Shown: in pieces, positions 1-16,526 of the stretch
How positions within the stretch are numbered: the stretch's first letter is position 1
Layout: each line of letters starts with the position of its first letter
Source of the DNA: Epiperipatus broadwayi
Lineage: Eukaryota; Onychophora; Udeonychophora; Euonychophora; Peripatidae
Length of the DNA stretch: 64,000 nucleotides
Reading direction: 5' to 3'
Assembly (NCBI GenBank): GCA_028023455.1
Contig: JAQFVV010012397.1
Span: 5,384,237 to 5,448,236 of the forward strand
The notes under the pieces: model-generated
What the model was told of the DNA's origin: nothing
The model's input: the letters and a program-made list of their open reading frames with translations, nothing else
Databases searched by the model: none
Program-made: the position numbers and the translations under genes

Positions 1-204
1 GGTACAACAAAGAACAAATTAGAGGCAAGATTAAAACAGCATTTGAGAGATAGGAATTCTAATGTAAATATACATAGTAAGGAAGTTGGACATACATATT
101 TTAAGATTAAAATGTTGGAGGGGGTTAGATTGTATAAAGAAAGAATGGTAAAAGAGAGTTTATATATAAAAAGATATAAACCTGTTTTAAATAGAATTGG
201 ATAA
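1..204 (+). pseudogene. Penelope-like element (family A) GIY-YIG endonuclease, C-terminal part, cut by window edge
   Basis: Reading frame 1 is open from the first base to a TAA at 202-204, giving 67 residues. It contains a run like LEARLKQHLRD, then histidines, then KRYKPVLNR before the stop. This matches the second half of the GIY-YIG nuclease at the C-terminus of Penelope-like retroelements, where an RIKEH-type helix is followed by an E-S-x-Y-I-x-x-Y-K-P-x-L-N-R ending. The GIY and YIG strands and the reverse transcriptase lie upstream of the window. The nuclease would nick target DNA to prime reverse transcription. The visible part has no stop or frameshift, so it may be a fairly young copy. 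Assignment rests on motif recognition, not a search. Confidence 0.72.
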
Positions 205-611
205 GACATGAATAAAGAATTATTTTTGGAAATAAATTCATTTTTGAAGTATATAAGAAAGAAAAAGGAAATAAGTTTTTTATTGTAACAATTGGTTTTT
301 TGAATAAAAGAAAATGTAAAAAGGAAAAGTTTTTTGAGAAGGGAGTCAAGTAAGTGTGGTGTATGTTTTGTGTTTTTAATTTAATTGATTTTAATGTATT
401 TTATTTATTTTTAAATTTTATATGGTTTATTTTTTTTATATTGTTTTTGATTATTTTGTTTTTTTGTTTTTTGGTTTTATTATGTGAAGTTTGTTTATAA
501 TGTAATATGGTTTTTCTAGATCCTTAAAAATGGCTATAGAGTAAAGATAGTCAAAACATTGGAAATAAATGGATATATATATATATATATATATATATCC
601 ATTTATTTCCA

Positions 612-647
<36 letters not shown>

Positions 648-700
648 AATAAAGTTTTTGAAAAGAAAAGAAGTGGTTTTAATTATAGAATTATATGGCT
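205..700 (+). repeat. 3' tail of PLE family A, with TA hairpin
   Basis: This T-rich untranslated tail follows the GIY-YIG stop. At 521-561 it has a short stem-loop followed by AAAAC, the decayed form of the stem-loop/GAAAC motif seen intact in the copy at 16057-16097. At 559-612 the bases GGAAATAAATGG are mirrored across a (TA)n tract, a perfect hairpin. A block from about 647 to 695 (starting AAAGTTTTTGAAAAG) recurs in both orientations around 15968-16496. The element probably ends near 695. Confidence 0.65.
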
Positions 701-841
701 TTAAAATAAACTGTAAACTAAGTACAATACTTGCAATAAACACTTTATCCTACATTTGTATATATAAATTATTTTTTGGGTAAAACCATGTATTATTTTC
801 AATTATATACCAATATTTTGATGAACTAGCATTCACTATTG

Positions 842-3294
<2,453 letters not shown>

Positions 3295-3535
3295 AAAATC
3301 AAGTCAGGTGTCATGTGACTCAATTTAATAAAGCTTGTATTTACAAATGTTATATATAGAGCTTGCGAAATAAGCTCGTAACAAGGTTTGAGAATATCCT
3401 CAATCCCACACCGTTTTTGATAATCTAATGCTGAATATCTTGGCACCTCACTGCCAGAAGCAGAAACTGTTCTGGGTTTGAGGATATTCTCAAAGTTGTT
3501 AAGAGTTTATTTTGTGAGCTCTATATATAACATTA
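3295..3535. mobile_element. foldback/MITE-like element, family M1
   Basis: Inner inverted repeats of about 56 bp lie at roughly 3346-3402 and 3477-3533. They start TGTTATATATAGAGCTTGC and end GAGCTCTATATATAACA. The outer left block (3297-3346, AATCAAGTCAGGTGTC onward) recurs at 46264 and, in both orientations, around 38165-38602. No coding capacity is seen, so this looks like a non-autonomous inverted-repeat element. The superfamily is unknown. Confidence 0.6.
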
Positions 3536-6180
3536 AGGACTATATATATGACCATGTTATCATAGCATCTGGGGTAATAGCTGTCCACGTTATAAATATA
3601 ATTAAAACAAATGTACAGATCACAATGAGAAATTGTAATTAGCAATGGGTTGTTTTTCAATTGATATAATTATTAGTCATAAAATGCTCGGAAGGATTGG
3701 TTGCAGTTGTTTTTATTCAAGCCTAATATTTGGTTAATAATTTAGTTAGGTTAAAATAGCACTAAAATATTAATGCACTGTAAATAAATAATTTAAAATT
3801 TTAAAAATGTTTAAATAGTTTGCTTATGGTTATAATGCTAAACACTTTTTAATGGTCATATTGATTAGCATTCTAGTCATCAAATTTAAAATTAAATAAC
3901 TAATAAACTTTAAAACGAACATCACCCAATTTGAATAATAGTTCATCGTAATAAAATCATAAGTTATTACCTGATATAGAAAGTGTTTTTAATTTTATTT
4001 TATAAAATGAATTTAGACTTCTGATATGAATGACTCCTCTGGCAGACTAGTGTTCAGACTTTTGTTGCTAACAAACCTGCTTTGTAGAATACTTTTTTTT
4101 TTTATGACTACAGTTTAATTTTCTTCATTATTTTTAGATTTGTCATTAAAGTAAGCAAAAAAAAAAAAAACCCCACTGGATCATTTTCAGTAGCAGTTTG
4201 ATATTACATGTTATTTAAATTAAATAATAAGTACTTTAGAATCCAGCATTCAAATCTTTGTGTTATTATTTAAAGTATAGATTTATATAAATACACTTAA
4301 ATATTCATTTCCACTTGACATTGAATTTAAAAAAAATGTGGCATATTATTACAAAACTTTATATATATATATTTCAGTTTCAACCATGTATGATTTTTAT
4401 TATAAATATTATATATGTATATAATATCGTGGTGTTCTCTCATTAATAATTTAAAAATACTACAACAGAAAATAAAATATTTTAAATGATTTTAAACCGA
4501 GTATATTTTCGACGCGAAACTGAATGTAATTTGATATGTTTTAAGAATCTATTATAAATAATGCAATTTTAGGTAAGATTCTATATTACATTTATATGAT
4601 TATTCAGTTTCTTATCTGTTTGTTATCTGTGCATCATTTACACATTTATATTTGCATGTGTAGATAGTTTTCAATCGTTTTTTATTAAATAGATATTTTT
4701 TAAAATGTAAAAAAAAAAAAAAATCTAAATATTACGTTTTCAGTCAAACAGCTGAAAGCAAAAATATTAAATATTCACTTTGAATTCTAAAAGAAAATAA
4801 TAAGAATTACTAGCTGATATGCAAACAATCTTTTGGAAAATGTTATGGTTAACTTTTGTTGAATTACAGATATTAGAATATTCCGATTTTTCCAATATAA
4901 ATACTATTTTAACCCTTCATTTTCTATAAGATTTTAGCAAAAAAAAGATTTTTTTAAATTGTAGCATTTTCTATTGTTACTGCTGTTATTATTTTATTGG
5001 GTATTAATATTTTTATTTAACTTAATAGGTGATATACTCATTGTTTATTATTGACTTTGTTAGTTTACTTCACTAATTACTCGGCCATTATTTATTTTAA
5101 TTCATTGTTCATATATTTATCCGAAGTGTATTTCCAAGATTTTATTTTCTGACCCTAATTTGTTATTGTCATAAAAGTTGAGAATAAAGTTGGATTTAAA
5201 ACAAGTAAATATTTAATACCTACTTCTTATTCCAAATTGCATTAGGCTTTCAACAAGATGAAAAAATAGAAAATATCAAACCTTTACCATCTGAAAAATA
5301 TCAAACTTTCTTCTTACTGGTTTTTTAAATGGTAGACAGATTGTTGGATAATATTTATCTTATTATCACTATCTTGATTGTATTACTCAAGAGTTCTTAA
5401 ATTCAAAATTTATTGTGGGTACTAAAATCATAGTTTGAATCTTAATTTTGTTCATTCAAAAATTGCAGGCATGCAAACACTCTAAATACTAAATTATAAA
5501 TTTGGAATAAAAGAAAAAAATTGTAAACATCACAACACATTAAACTTCTGAATACTTAATTAGGAGATTAAATTTTTTTATAGAATGAAATTTCTTTATG
5601 ACTAATCTTAGAAATATATCGTTTGCATGAAATTCTATTAACCCTTTTTTTAATACTATGGCAGATAATAAAAAGTACTAACATGTCAAAATTCCTTTAT
5701 AAAAATTATAATGTTAAATTGTATTTGTTTGTTATGAACACTTAATAAATTAATTTCTACTTATGAAAATATTGTTTCTGATTCATTATCTATTGATATA
5801 ACTTTTAGATAGTCTGATTAAATAAACATTAGAAATAAAGAGCGTGAAAGACCATGGGTTAATGAAACTGACAGGATATTATTTTTCTCGTCTTATATTC
5901 TTCAATAAATAGTATGACCTCGTGTTCTTTTTAATTTTAGAACCTCTTAAATGATATTATAAAATATGGATTTCTATCCACAATTAAAATAAAAAATAAA
6001 GCGTAAGGCAGATTATGATGGAACAGACAATAATAAATATGACTAATTTACTTATTTTTCTATATGATTTAATGCAATCGTGAGGTAGCAACTATGTTTT
6101 CCATAATGAGTTTAAAAATACTATATATATATACACAAACCATTATACAATTACAAATATCCAGTAACGCCCTCTGTTTA
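3536..6180. other. unassigned AT-rich DNA
   Basis: No supported gene or repeat was noticed apart from short TA tracts and A/T homopolymers. Confidence 0.55.
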
Positions 6181-6262
6181 AAGATCTATATCTCAATAAT
6201 AGCAAACCGTATCATTTTAAGGTTTGCTATTATAAAGAGGATTTAGATATAAAGGTTATAGA
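6181..6262. repeat. short inverted repeat (hairpin)
   Basis: ATAATAGCAAACC is mirrored by GGTTTGCTATTAT across an 11-base loop, with a looser extension through CTATATCTC and GATTTAGATAT. It could be a MITE remnant. Confidence 0.45.
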
Positions 6263-8432
6263 GTTGACAAAAATTATGTTGTGGAAATGGGATAGAGCAG
6301 ATTATGGGTAAATTTAGAGTGGGGAATGTAAAAGAAAGTGGCTAACAGGTTTATCTGGGCATAATTGCTGAGATATTCTTGACTTCGTTTAAGGAGAAGC
6401 CATAATACATCACATCACATCACATATAATGGTTTGTATATTTTCTATAATTATTTCAGTTAGTGTTAACAGTAACTTTCTTTTCATATATATATATATA
6501 GCACAATATTCAAATATAAGTATATTGACAATACTAAACTTAATTGTAATTAGTCCCCATATATATAATAGGTAAAAAAGGTCATTTCGTTCAATAGTAA
6601 AGTCATACTACCAATTTTGATTTAGTAAACTGAATTTAAATATGAAAACATGTTACTTTATTTTATTAAAGAATCAATATATTATTACTTTAAAGAAAAA
6701 TTGCATGCATTTAGTAGTTTTTTTGTAAAAAATAAGGAGACGTTTTTTTTTTTTTTTTTTTAGAAATGAGTCTGCATATGAAAACCTATATATGTATAAG
6801 ATTAAATGAAGTAGTTGGTATTGTTTAATTATATGCGAATGAGTAAATGTTTGTTCCTAATATTAAGTATTTTATGCAATTTGTATTAAAAATTGCATAT
6901 ATTTTAATGTTATGTTCTAATACGAATTTTAATTGTATTTTATTTTCCACTATATATATATATATATCAACGTATTTAATATATAAACTTATTTATTTAA
7001 AAATATGTTTTATCTTTAAATGTACAAACAATTAGAAATCTGTGTATATTTATATATCTATATTGATGATATCATAAACAATAATGCTTGATCTATATCT
7101 ATGGGAATTTTTCAATGTTTGCCTTTTTATTTATTTATTACATATAACAATTTTTACGACTGTTCTATAAAAATTAGCATGCTAAATTTATTAACAATTT
7201 CTCAATATTAATTCTCAAAACTATCACTAGACATCCAATATAAAATTTAATTCAGTCAAAAAAATAATAATTTTAGCGAGTTTAAACATACTAAACTTAT
7301 TATTTAATAAATTATAATGACAACTATTTGTTTAAAATAATTTCTTATTGATGTGAAAATTAATTTTTGTGGATATAAAACATTATAAGTATTATTATTA
7401 TCATCATTATCGGGAATCGTAACAGAATATATAGGAGAATGAATGCAAGTTATAGCCATATCATTATTTAATGCTGTTGAAACCAAAATTTAAAATATTT
7501 ATTTTCTAATTATCAATTATTCAACATATCTGATCAACAATTATAACTAGTTTTAAAAATTTCGTCAATATTTTTTTCATATGTTGCATCCAGCTAATTC
7601 TTAATAATTTTCTGGTTAATATCCTTCTGTATTCTAAGACTATGGCCAATGATTTTTTTTTATTAACCATGTTTTACATCTATATATTATGATAGTAAAA
7701 TTGAATGTGTCTAGGATATCTAATTTCATTTGTAACCGAATGTCTTTACTTTTACTTATAGCTTGTAAATTCATACTCTGAATACTCTTCATTTTATGTT
7801 TCCAGGCAATCAAATTAATATTACTATTACTTTCAATATATATATATATATATATTGTAAATATCGATAAATATATCTATATTTTAAAAATCATTTGTTG
7901 TTATTAAAAAAATCTCTTTGATTTGATGTTTATATATGAAGTATTATTTATTGTTTATGGTTATTAGTTATAGTTGTTTGGATATATTATTTTATTTATT
8001 AGTTAATGGTACATCGCTGTGCATATTTAATTATTAAAGATAAATAAAGACATATAAATTGTTGATTATAAAAAAAAATATTTTATTTGTAGTGATTATT
8101 AAAAAAATGCAATGCTATTATTTATGTCTATATATATATATTTTAAAAGCTGTCAAATAAATTTTCGATTTAATATTTTTTTTATATGGTTAATTTTTTT
8201 TTTTTTTTGAATGTTAATTTTTAAAAGAAAACATATGTAACAATGGTTTTCAAAACAGCATTTGCTAGCACGTGGATCAACAGCAACAACAAAAAGAAGC
8301 CATTATTATTAAGATAGTGATTAAACAAACTGAAGGATAAATATTTATTGTACTTTGTTTCTTTGAAATTGCCATTGTTAAGAATAGTGGAATAAGATAA
8401 ATTTCTGTAATAAATATATAAACCATGACTGG

Positions 8433-8470
<38 letters not shown>

Positions 8471-9968
8471 AGCCAGGGAGATGCACCATTTCCTTTCATT
8501 TATTCCAAAGCAGTTTAAAAAGAAAAACTAAGAAAATTTCAACACATGAATTTCAACGCATCTGAAGCTGAAATTTGATATAGCTATCTGGAATCTATAA
8601 TGGTCAATCTAATAATAATCAGGAGGTAGCTAAAATTAATTAATATATTGGATTCAACATGTCAATTATTATTTTTTTTTTCAAGGAGAGAAATTTAAAA
8701 AAATGGGGTATATATATATGTGTATTTGGAAACCAATATTTTTTTTTAAATGTACTATTTCTTCAATTTAACTTTAGATAGAATGCATTCTAATATTAAA
8801 CAAATAAAGGAATAAAACAGCAGAATAACTTGACTTTGAAAGAAAAATGAACAAGTTAAACTTTAAAACAAAAGGTAGTAAATAATTTTATTAATATAAA
8901 TGATATATATATTTTTGAGATCGATATTTTTTTTTATTTAATTATAAAAATAAAACGCTTTTATAAATATCATTCTATTCAATTCAAGCGTTTTGTTTTC
9001 TAAAAAACAACAAATGTTTAACAGGTGTCAAAATTAACACCTAAGTAATTTAAAATTTTAAAGTATGGCTTATAAGTTTGGGTTGCATATGGGTTGCTAT
9101 ATGTATATTTTAATAAGTAAAATTTATATACACAAATTTTATTATAAATTTTTTTTTTTATTATTTATTTATCTATTTTCATTTTTTTAAACTTCATATA
9201 ATAATTCTTATGCAGACCTAAACAATAATTTATATATTTGCTGGATATAATATACTTTTATTTTTATTTATTTTTAATTTTGAATATTTTAAAAAATATA
9301 AATATGGATTTGTGTTTATAATAATGCATACTTGTTGAGCATAAATATGTCTTTATCTATTTAATATATATACTTATTGCAAGTATATATATATGTATAT
9401 ATTTTTTTTTGTATTTGGGTTTGTATTTAAACTTATTTAAAACATTGATACTACCTAAAATTAAACCATAATATAAAAATAAAGGATATAGTATTTGTTT
9501 TATAAGTAATGCCTTTGTAATTTATTTGAAAGAGTATTAATATTTTATTTTTATTTTTCTTTTAGTGCCAGAGTCATTATGAAATTAATTGAATTCACAA
9601 TTTAATAGAGGATAACTTCGTATTTCACTTAGTATTTAGTCTTTAGGTTACTTACACATATTATTATTCATTGATATGTTTAGATATACATAAATTTACT
9701 TATTGGATGTGTATATTGGATTTAATAGAATTCCCTTTGTTTCTGATATATATTTGATTAGTTAGTCATATCAACCTTGAAAATAAATTATAATGATAGA
9801 TCTCATTGCTCTGTATGATTTTAGATTTATTTCATGTATAGCTAGTTGGAAGAGCATATAAACAATTTATTTAAATATAACTGGGATAATTTTATCTTTC
9901 TTCATTTAAATTATACAATTTATTATATTAAGCTTTCTCAACAATTAGATTCATTTAGATTACATATA
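6263..9968. other. unassigned AT-rich DNA
   Basis: Short TA arrays lie near 6486, 6952, 7838 and 8438, and a CATCACATCACATCACAT mini-repeat near 6406. A 9-bp hairpin (AAAACGCTT/AAGCGTTTT) lies at about 8953-8996. The open frames here are at background length. Confidence 0.5.
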
Positions 9969-10198
9969 TTCCATTACATTTATCATCCAATGTTTGAAGT
10001 ATTATTTTCTTCTCATATATTGACGTTCCATTACATTTGATGTATAATATGTTTATATGATATATTTTCCATTACATTTGGCACCACAAACTGTAGGTCC
10101 CAGTTAACTGATGATTGGTATAATGGAGTAAAAGTACGTTCCATTACATTTGGATGCCACAACGTGGTCAGCATAATATGTTTGTTCAATTGTCCATT

Positions 10199-10200
<2 letters not shown>
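9969..10200 (+). repeat. irregular repeats of TTCCATTACATTT
   Basis: The 13-mer occurs at 9969, 10026, 10067 and 10139, with a variant TCCATTACA near 10192. Spacing is 41 to 72 bp. The last two full copies are followed by GG(A)TGCCAC/GGCACCAC-like bases, suggesting a decayed tandem or satellite unit. Confidence 0.55.
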
Positions 10201-10201
<1 letters not shown>

Positions 10202-10242
<41 letters not shown>

Positions 10243-10250
10243 GTAATCCA

Positions 10251-10287
<37 letters not shown>
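10202..10287. repeat. two (TA)n arrays
   Basis: TA tracts of about 35 and 30 bp are separated by GTATATAGTAATCCAATATTT-like sequence. Confidence 0.95.
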
Positions 10288-10291
<4 letters not shown>

Positions 10292-13200
10292 TTTTTTACT
10301 AAATCTTGTTTAGTATCTAAATGTGTATTTTCCCAAAGGAATACTAATTTTATTTTGACTATGTTTGTGTTAATTCATATGTTTTTATTATCATGTTTAT
10401 TACTTCTGATGCTAATGTCAGTATCTCCATAACTTCCTTAATAATTGATATACTATCTTTATATCTTAAATTTATTAATTTTATTCTGGATACTGATGTT
10501 CATCATTTTTTCCAGATATATTAGAAATATGATTAGTAAAATTGGATTTCCTGGTCTTGTAATTTTTTTCAACTTTAAATCAACTTTCTACTTTTATATA
10601 TAGTATAACAGTTACATTAAAATTACTGTAGATATTAATTTTAATATTAATTTATTAACTATTCTATATGATTAAATAATTCTCTTGCTTAAAACTTTTT
10701 GATATTTAATAAGTGATACATATATCTATTGTATAATATTTTATCATTTTTAAACCTAGTGTGATCGATGATTTTTCTCTCTGAACCTTTAATCTTTCAT
10801 TTAGTATATTGTTTAAACTTTGCTTAAAAGGCAGTAGTTTTATAATTTTATATTTTGACTTGTATGCCTAATAGACTTGAACTAACAATAATTGTTTTGC
10901 ATGATTTTTGTATAATTATTTTCATGTAGTATTATACAGTCTGTAATTTTTTGAATTAAATTCATCATAATATTTAACGACTTCTCCAGCAATATTAAAA
11001 ATTTTAAGATTCGTTCTTCAGTAGATTCATTGCCTTTTAAACTTTTTCCATAAGTTGTCATATTTATTATAATATGATTGTGGCACAATTTCAATAATTT
11101 TTATAATTATTTTTTTATAAATATAAACTATTTTATATATTTCAAAACTACACTTTAAGTATTTCCTTAAAATTTTATTCTTGAAAGTGAATATATTTTC
11201 ACAATCATCTCTATTTTCTGTGTTTTTCTTTTGTCATCTTAAATACATTTCAAGATTTACATTTGATACAATATTTTTTCATATATGTATGTTGAACTTT
11301 AATCACTATTATTTAATTGCCTTTTTTACATAATTACATGTCCCCCTATATACTATTTCTGCAGTTTTAAACTATACTTTCAGTTTTTCAGTATTCATTT
11401 TTTTAACCATCTTGTATCACTAAATCTTTTTAATCTTTTTTATTGGAATAACTTAATACCTATTTTCTACAATACATCATTGGTATTTTGACTTTTAATT
11501 TTTATACTATAGACTGAATATCTTCATTAACTCTTTATAATTCTTAAAATGAGTTTTATTTCTTAAGCTTCAGATTAATATTTTCAATTATTAAGTTGTG
11601 ATTTTTATTTATTTCTACTTCTTCATAAATAAAAGATAATTGTATTCATATTGATTGTCTATCATTAATTAATACTGTTTTTATTTTTCTATTACTCTTT
11701 ATGTCACTACAAATTTTATAAAGGAATTGTGTACTTGAAGTCAAAACATCACAATTTAAAAAAAATTCTAAAATTTTTTCACATATTTATTATCTGAATC
11801 TGTGTTTTCTCATAACATGTACCCACCCTTGATCACTAATTTCAGTGTAAGCATTATATTATGTTTTAAGACTAGTAATGTCTTTAGAATATACATCATT
11901 AAGAGTAATTTCAAATATCTTAAAATGCTCCAGTATTGCCATCTGGAAATCTCACAATAATTTTCTCTAAACCTAATACATTGTATTACATCTTGTCTAA
12001 ACTTAATACCTTGTATTACCTCTTGTGCTTTTTTACCAAATTTAAATTCCATACGTTTTAAGCTATTTTGAGCTCAGATGGTATCACAATCATTTATTTC
12101 TCCAAATTCAGTTATTTATATCTTAGAAAATAAAAAAAAAATCTCATATGCATTTTTTCATGTTTTTTTAAAGATATATGTTTAGTTTTTATTCTGATGT
12201 GTTGAGAGTCTGACATTCTAAATTTGCATTGGCACCATATGAATTAGCATTTGAAGTTTTTTTTTTCAATAACTAAAATTATCAAGTTAAATAATTGTTT
12301 AGTTAATAATTCAAATCTTGTTTCTTTAGGTTATCCAGTATAAAATTATGTGGGGATGTGCAAGGATCTAAAGTCAGATGAATCCTATCATGGAGAACAA
12401 ATGTATATATTTGATACAACTAATCACTGTTGCTGAATATGATATACAGTTGCATATTAATTGCTTTGAAGTCATTGATTACCTTTACTTTATAAAGTCT
12501 TAATACTAATATGCCTATCATGCCAACATTATATTTTTGATATAATAGAGTCCAAAAATAAAACATACTATAATAACACTTTTTTTGAAGATAGAACCCT
12601 GATTATATGATTAAAAATATCTAAGATGATATTAACATTATTGTGGGAAAAAATATTGCATTTATTTAAGGGGTCTGAGTATTTTAATTATTGCCAGTAC
12701 AAGCATTTGAAATGTTGATGTTTCATTTTTTAACAGTCTTGACTATAAAGACTAAATTTGTATAAATGAAAGAAAAAACATCATACAGTTAATAGACAAT
12801 GAATAATTTAAAACATACTTTACAGCAGAATAAATTGTGCAGAAATGAACATACGTATAAAAATTTCAATATATATTAAGCAATCTGTTATAGACTTCAT
12901 AAAAGAACATGAATGAACTCTTATTTTAAAGCAATAGTTTTTTAAATGAAAGCTATAATATAAAAGCATTATAATTTCACCAACAATAGATATAATAATT
13001 TTTTTCTGGATATATGCCATACAGTCTTGTGAATTATGACTCCCAATTCTCTTAATTATTGCTGATTATCTCAAAATATCCCAACCAGATTTATTCTAAT
13101 TATGGAACATGTTTTGGAAAAACATATTTATATAAATTTATAGCAATCATTATCCTACATGAATGAATGATGTCCAACACTGTTACAGATATCACTATAA

Positions 13201-13907
13201 TCTTCCATTATGATAATGCTTTAAGGTATATAACCCAATCCAAAAACTTAAGTTTGAATAACCTAAAAGTGATGTTTCAAGTCTCCCATAACTTCATAAA
13301 CCATCTAATGTAAATGGTATTTATTGTCCTTGATAATTTTTAAACTAAGTGAAAGGTGAATAGGTGAATATTCTTCACTAATATTTTTCAGAATGATTAA
13401 ATATTTTAAATATTTCTTTATTTGTAATTTAAATATTATTTACTTTTATCTCACATGGCTCACAGAATAATGTTTGATGCAAATATTTGTCTTACACCAT
13501 ATAGAAATATATCCCAGTGATAGCACTATTTGTTTAATTTTTGTATATATATATATATATATAATTGCAGTTTAATAAATTATTGTAAATATTACAGTAA
13601 TAAATATTATCTAGGAAGAAAATATAAAAATTGCATATGTTTTGATTACACCTTTACTAAATTTGCCTGATGAAATAGTCCAATGCATAAGATAAATTAA
13701 ATAATAATAAAATAAAACGAAAATCATTTCACAATTTAGGAATTTTTTACTTATTTATAGGTATAAAAAACAAAAAAAAATTTTTTTATTTAAAATAGCA
13801 TTGAAATGAAAAATGTTTGTATCAATTTTTTAATATAAATGATACAACATAAATTATGAATATATATAGTATATGTAACTTTTTCATGGTTATAAAATGG
13901 AAATAAA
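10288..13907. other. unassigned AT-rich DNA
   Basis: Two minus-strand frames of 70 and 80 codons (near 10882 and 11810) are at background length. The second contains a direct 30-bp duplication (11961-11992 and 11993-12022). No family could be assigned. Confidence 0.5.
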
Positions 13908-14052
13908 TAGGTTTGGGGTTAAAGAGTGCGTTAGTTTTGATTAATTCCCATTGTTTAGACGAAATAGTATCCGCCCTAATGGGGATGCTATTTCGTCTAA
14001 ACGTTAGGAATTAATCAAAACTAACAGAACACCCGGTTTAACCCCAAAACTA
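13908..14052. mobile_element. short palindromic MITE, family M2
   Basis: The 145-bp element is almost wholly two inverted arms of about 65 bp around a short centre. Ends are TAGGTTTGGGGTTAAA and TTTAACCCCAAAACTA. The inner arms share TTTAGACGAAATAG and CTATTTCGTCTAAA. It is clearly richer in G and C than its surroundings, as expected of an insertion, and its TA ends suggest TA target duplication. It encodes nothing. Confidence 0.75.
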
Positions 14053-15967
14053 TTATATATATATAGTAAAGAGTCTTGTGATTTCTATAATTTGACATTT
14101 ATACAAATATAGTCTCAACATATATATATATATACATGTATGTGTGCATATATGTAATGTATGTTTAAACACTTTTTTTGAAATAATAAAATTATATAAA
14201 TTTTAAGTATTACCATATATATATAAATACAGCAGACATTGGAAATAATGACACTCTTGGGGATTGACGATATTATTACTTCAATTTTTCTATTATCTAA
14301 AAAATATTAAGTTGTTCAAAGCAGAAATTATGAGGTTTAATAGAAAATAAAAAGATTACAAATGTAATTTTAATTACTGTGCATAAAAATTATAATCAGT
14401 CTGTTAAACGCTACCGTAAAAAAACATAAGCTTTAGTAAATATGTAGTATAATCAAATGTTCTATTTTGTGGTTAATACATTCTGACTTTCTTTTCAATT
14501 TTCTTTTTTTTTTTATTAAATCAAATTTGACACTAAGCTTTAATATTGCTTTTCTTTTCTTCCCTGAGATTTGTTACAGAGATTTTAATTTAAAGCAAAT
14601 GTAAAACAATGATAAAATGAGAAATTACTATATAGTAAGTTCACTTTCATATATCTCGTATAAAAGACTGGCATTATTTTTGAGCATTCCAAAATGTCTG
14701 TCTTAAATGTAAGCGTGTTCTATTAAACAATTACTTTATCCCAGAAGCCATTATTAAAAAAATAGCATGATTAAAAAAAATAGCATGATTTTTATACAGC
14801 AAATTTAAAGCGACACTGAAATTTAATAACGCATTCATTGTAATAATAACGCAGCATTAGTTTCAGGGACCAACTTATTTGTTTAAATTGCCCTGAAGTA
14901 TTAAGAAATACATTTTTCTAACTTCAAACAGCAAATATTAATTAATTTTTAAAATTAAACATTGCTGCATCAAACCTGAACGATATTCAAAATTTTTTGC
15001 TGGAAGAGAAAATATTTAATTTACAGTTGTAAATTGACATCTTCTTGGAATTAGGCTTATGAAGTGGCAATAGAATATCAAGATTATCTCAAGCATTTTT
15101 AAAAAAAAATGCAACAACTGACTTCACTGATGAAACAAAAGACTGAAGAGAATCGTACTTCTTTACAAATGGATTCCAATGATATATTTATATATCGAAC
15201 AGATCACGTTATTGGGTCTGTTGAATTAACTGAAAGACATACCATATTAAAGCTTAGATTATTTATATTTTGCTACAATAACTGTTTATTTTAAATTTGA
15301 AATATACTCAAATTTTAATTTGATACTACAGGGAGCAATAGATTTGTTTCTATTATTTATCACAGTAATAATCAAATGATTAATTGAAGAAAAGTATATG
15401 CCATTTGATCACTAGAAGTCACTGCTTAAGCTTTGATTGAGTAATTTTAACTATTGAGACCTTCACTTTATCACTGCTTAGGGGTAAACATTTCTTCTAT
15501 AGCTAAAAGATTTCAGGATCAATTTTTAGCTCAATAATGTAAATAAAAATATAAAAATCTCAGTTCAGAATAAAACTGGTGCTCTTAATCTGCCATTAAA
15601 GTGTTTGAATGTCACAAGACTCTATTGATCAACTAACCATATAATTATAATGGTGATCATTATTATTAAAACTAATCTCTGCATATGTATATATATATAT
15701 ATAAATAACAAATTATGATTAATAATCTTCAATATTATCACTTCTCATACTGTGATTCTAGATAGCTTAATTGATTTCTGAAGAAAATATTATACCCTAT
15801 TTGCAAAGAATTGTTTATAACGAATCATATTTCTGTACTATTTTTATGATCAATAATAATCCTAATAGCTATTTTTTTTAAGAGAAAGTAAAATACTTGT
15901 CGTCAAATCCATTTACTTCTGCTTCTAATCACGACTCAATCCTTTTTTCTTTTCAAAAATATACAGT
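14053..15967. other. unassigned AT-rich DNA
   Basis: A direct duplicate AAAAAATAGCATGATT lies near 14757-14790, and there are short TA arrays. A 61-codon plus-strand frame at 15109 is at background length and is not supported as a gene. Confidence 0.5.
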
Positions 15968-16496
15968 ACATATAGGCATATAATTCTATAATTAAAACCA
16001 CTTCTTTTCTTTTCAAAAACTTTATTTGATATATATATATATATATCCATTTATTTCCAACGTTTCGACTATCTTTACTCTATAGTCATTTTCAAGGATC
16101 TAGAAAAAACATATTACATTATAAACAAACTTCACATAATAAAACCAACCCCCCCCCCCCCAAAAAAAAAAGGCAAAAAAAAAAAAAACACAAAATAATC
16201 AAAAACAACATAAAACATATAAACCCCATAAAATTTAAAAATAAATAAAATACATTAAAATCAATTAAATTAAAAACACAAAACATACACCACACTTACT
16301 TGACTCCCTTCTCAAAAAACTTTCTCTTTTTACATTTTCTTTTATCCAAAAAAAACAATTGTTACAATAAAAAAACCTATTTCATTTTTCTTTCTTATAT
16401 ACTTCAAAATTGAATTTATTTCCAAAAAATAAAAAATAATGAATTATTAAAGTTTTTGAAAAGAAAAGAAGTGGTTTTAATTATAGAATTATATAA
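15968..16496 (-). mobile_element. PLE family A 3' fragment with inverted terminal copies
   Basis: On the minus strand this repeats the tail seen at about 230-695. The stem-loop/GAAAC motif is intact at 16057-16097 (GACTAT, 9-base loop, ATAGTC, then GAAACG). The block AAAGTTTTTGAAAAGAAAAG and its extension appears at both ends in opposite orientation (15968-16022 and 16449-16496). The truncated copy therefore carries an inverted copy of its own 3' end at its 5' side. PLE insertions are known to have such partial tandem or inverted arrangements. Confidence 0.72.
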
Positions 16497-16526
16497 AATA
16501 CTTGTCTGCATCTTTGATATATATAT

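Noticed and set aside
451-783. Open frames of 65 and 74 codons over the TA hairpin
   Set aside because: They consist largely of Tyr-Ile repeats from TA dinucleotides and lie in a PLE tail.
10882-12052. Remains of a large DNA-virus-like or Polinton element in minus-strand frames
   Set aside because: Isolated short frames with no recognisable polymerase, integrase or packaging motif.
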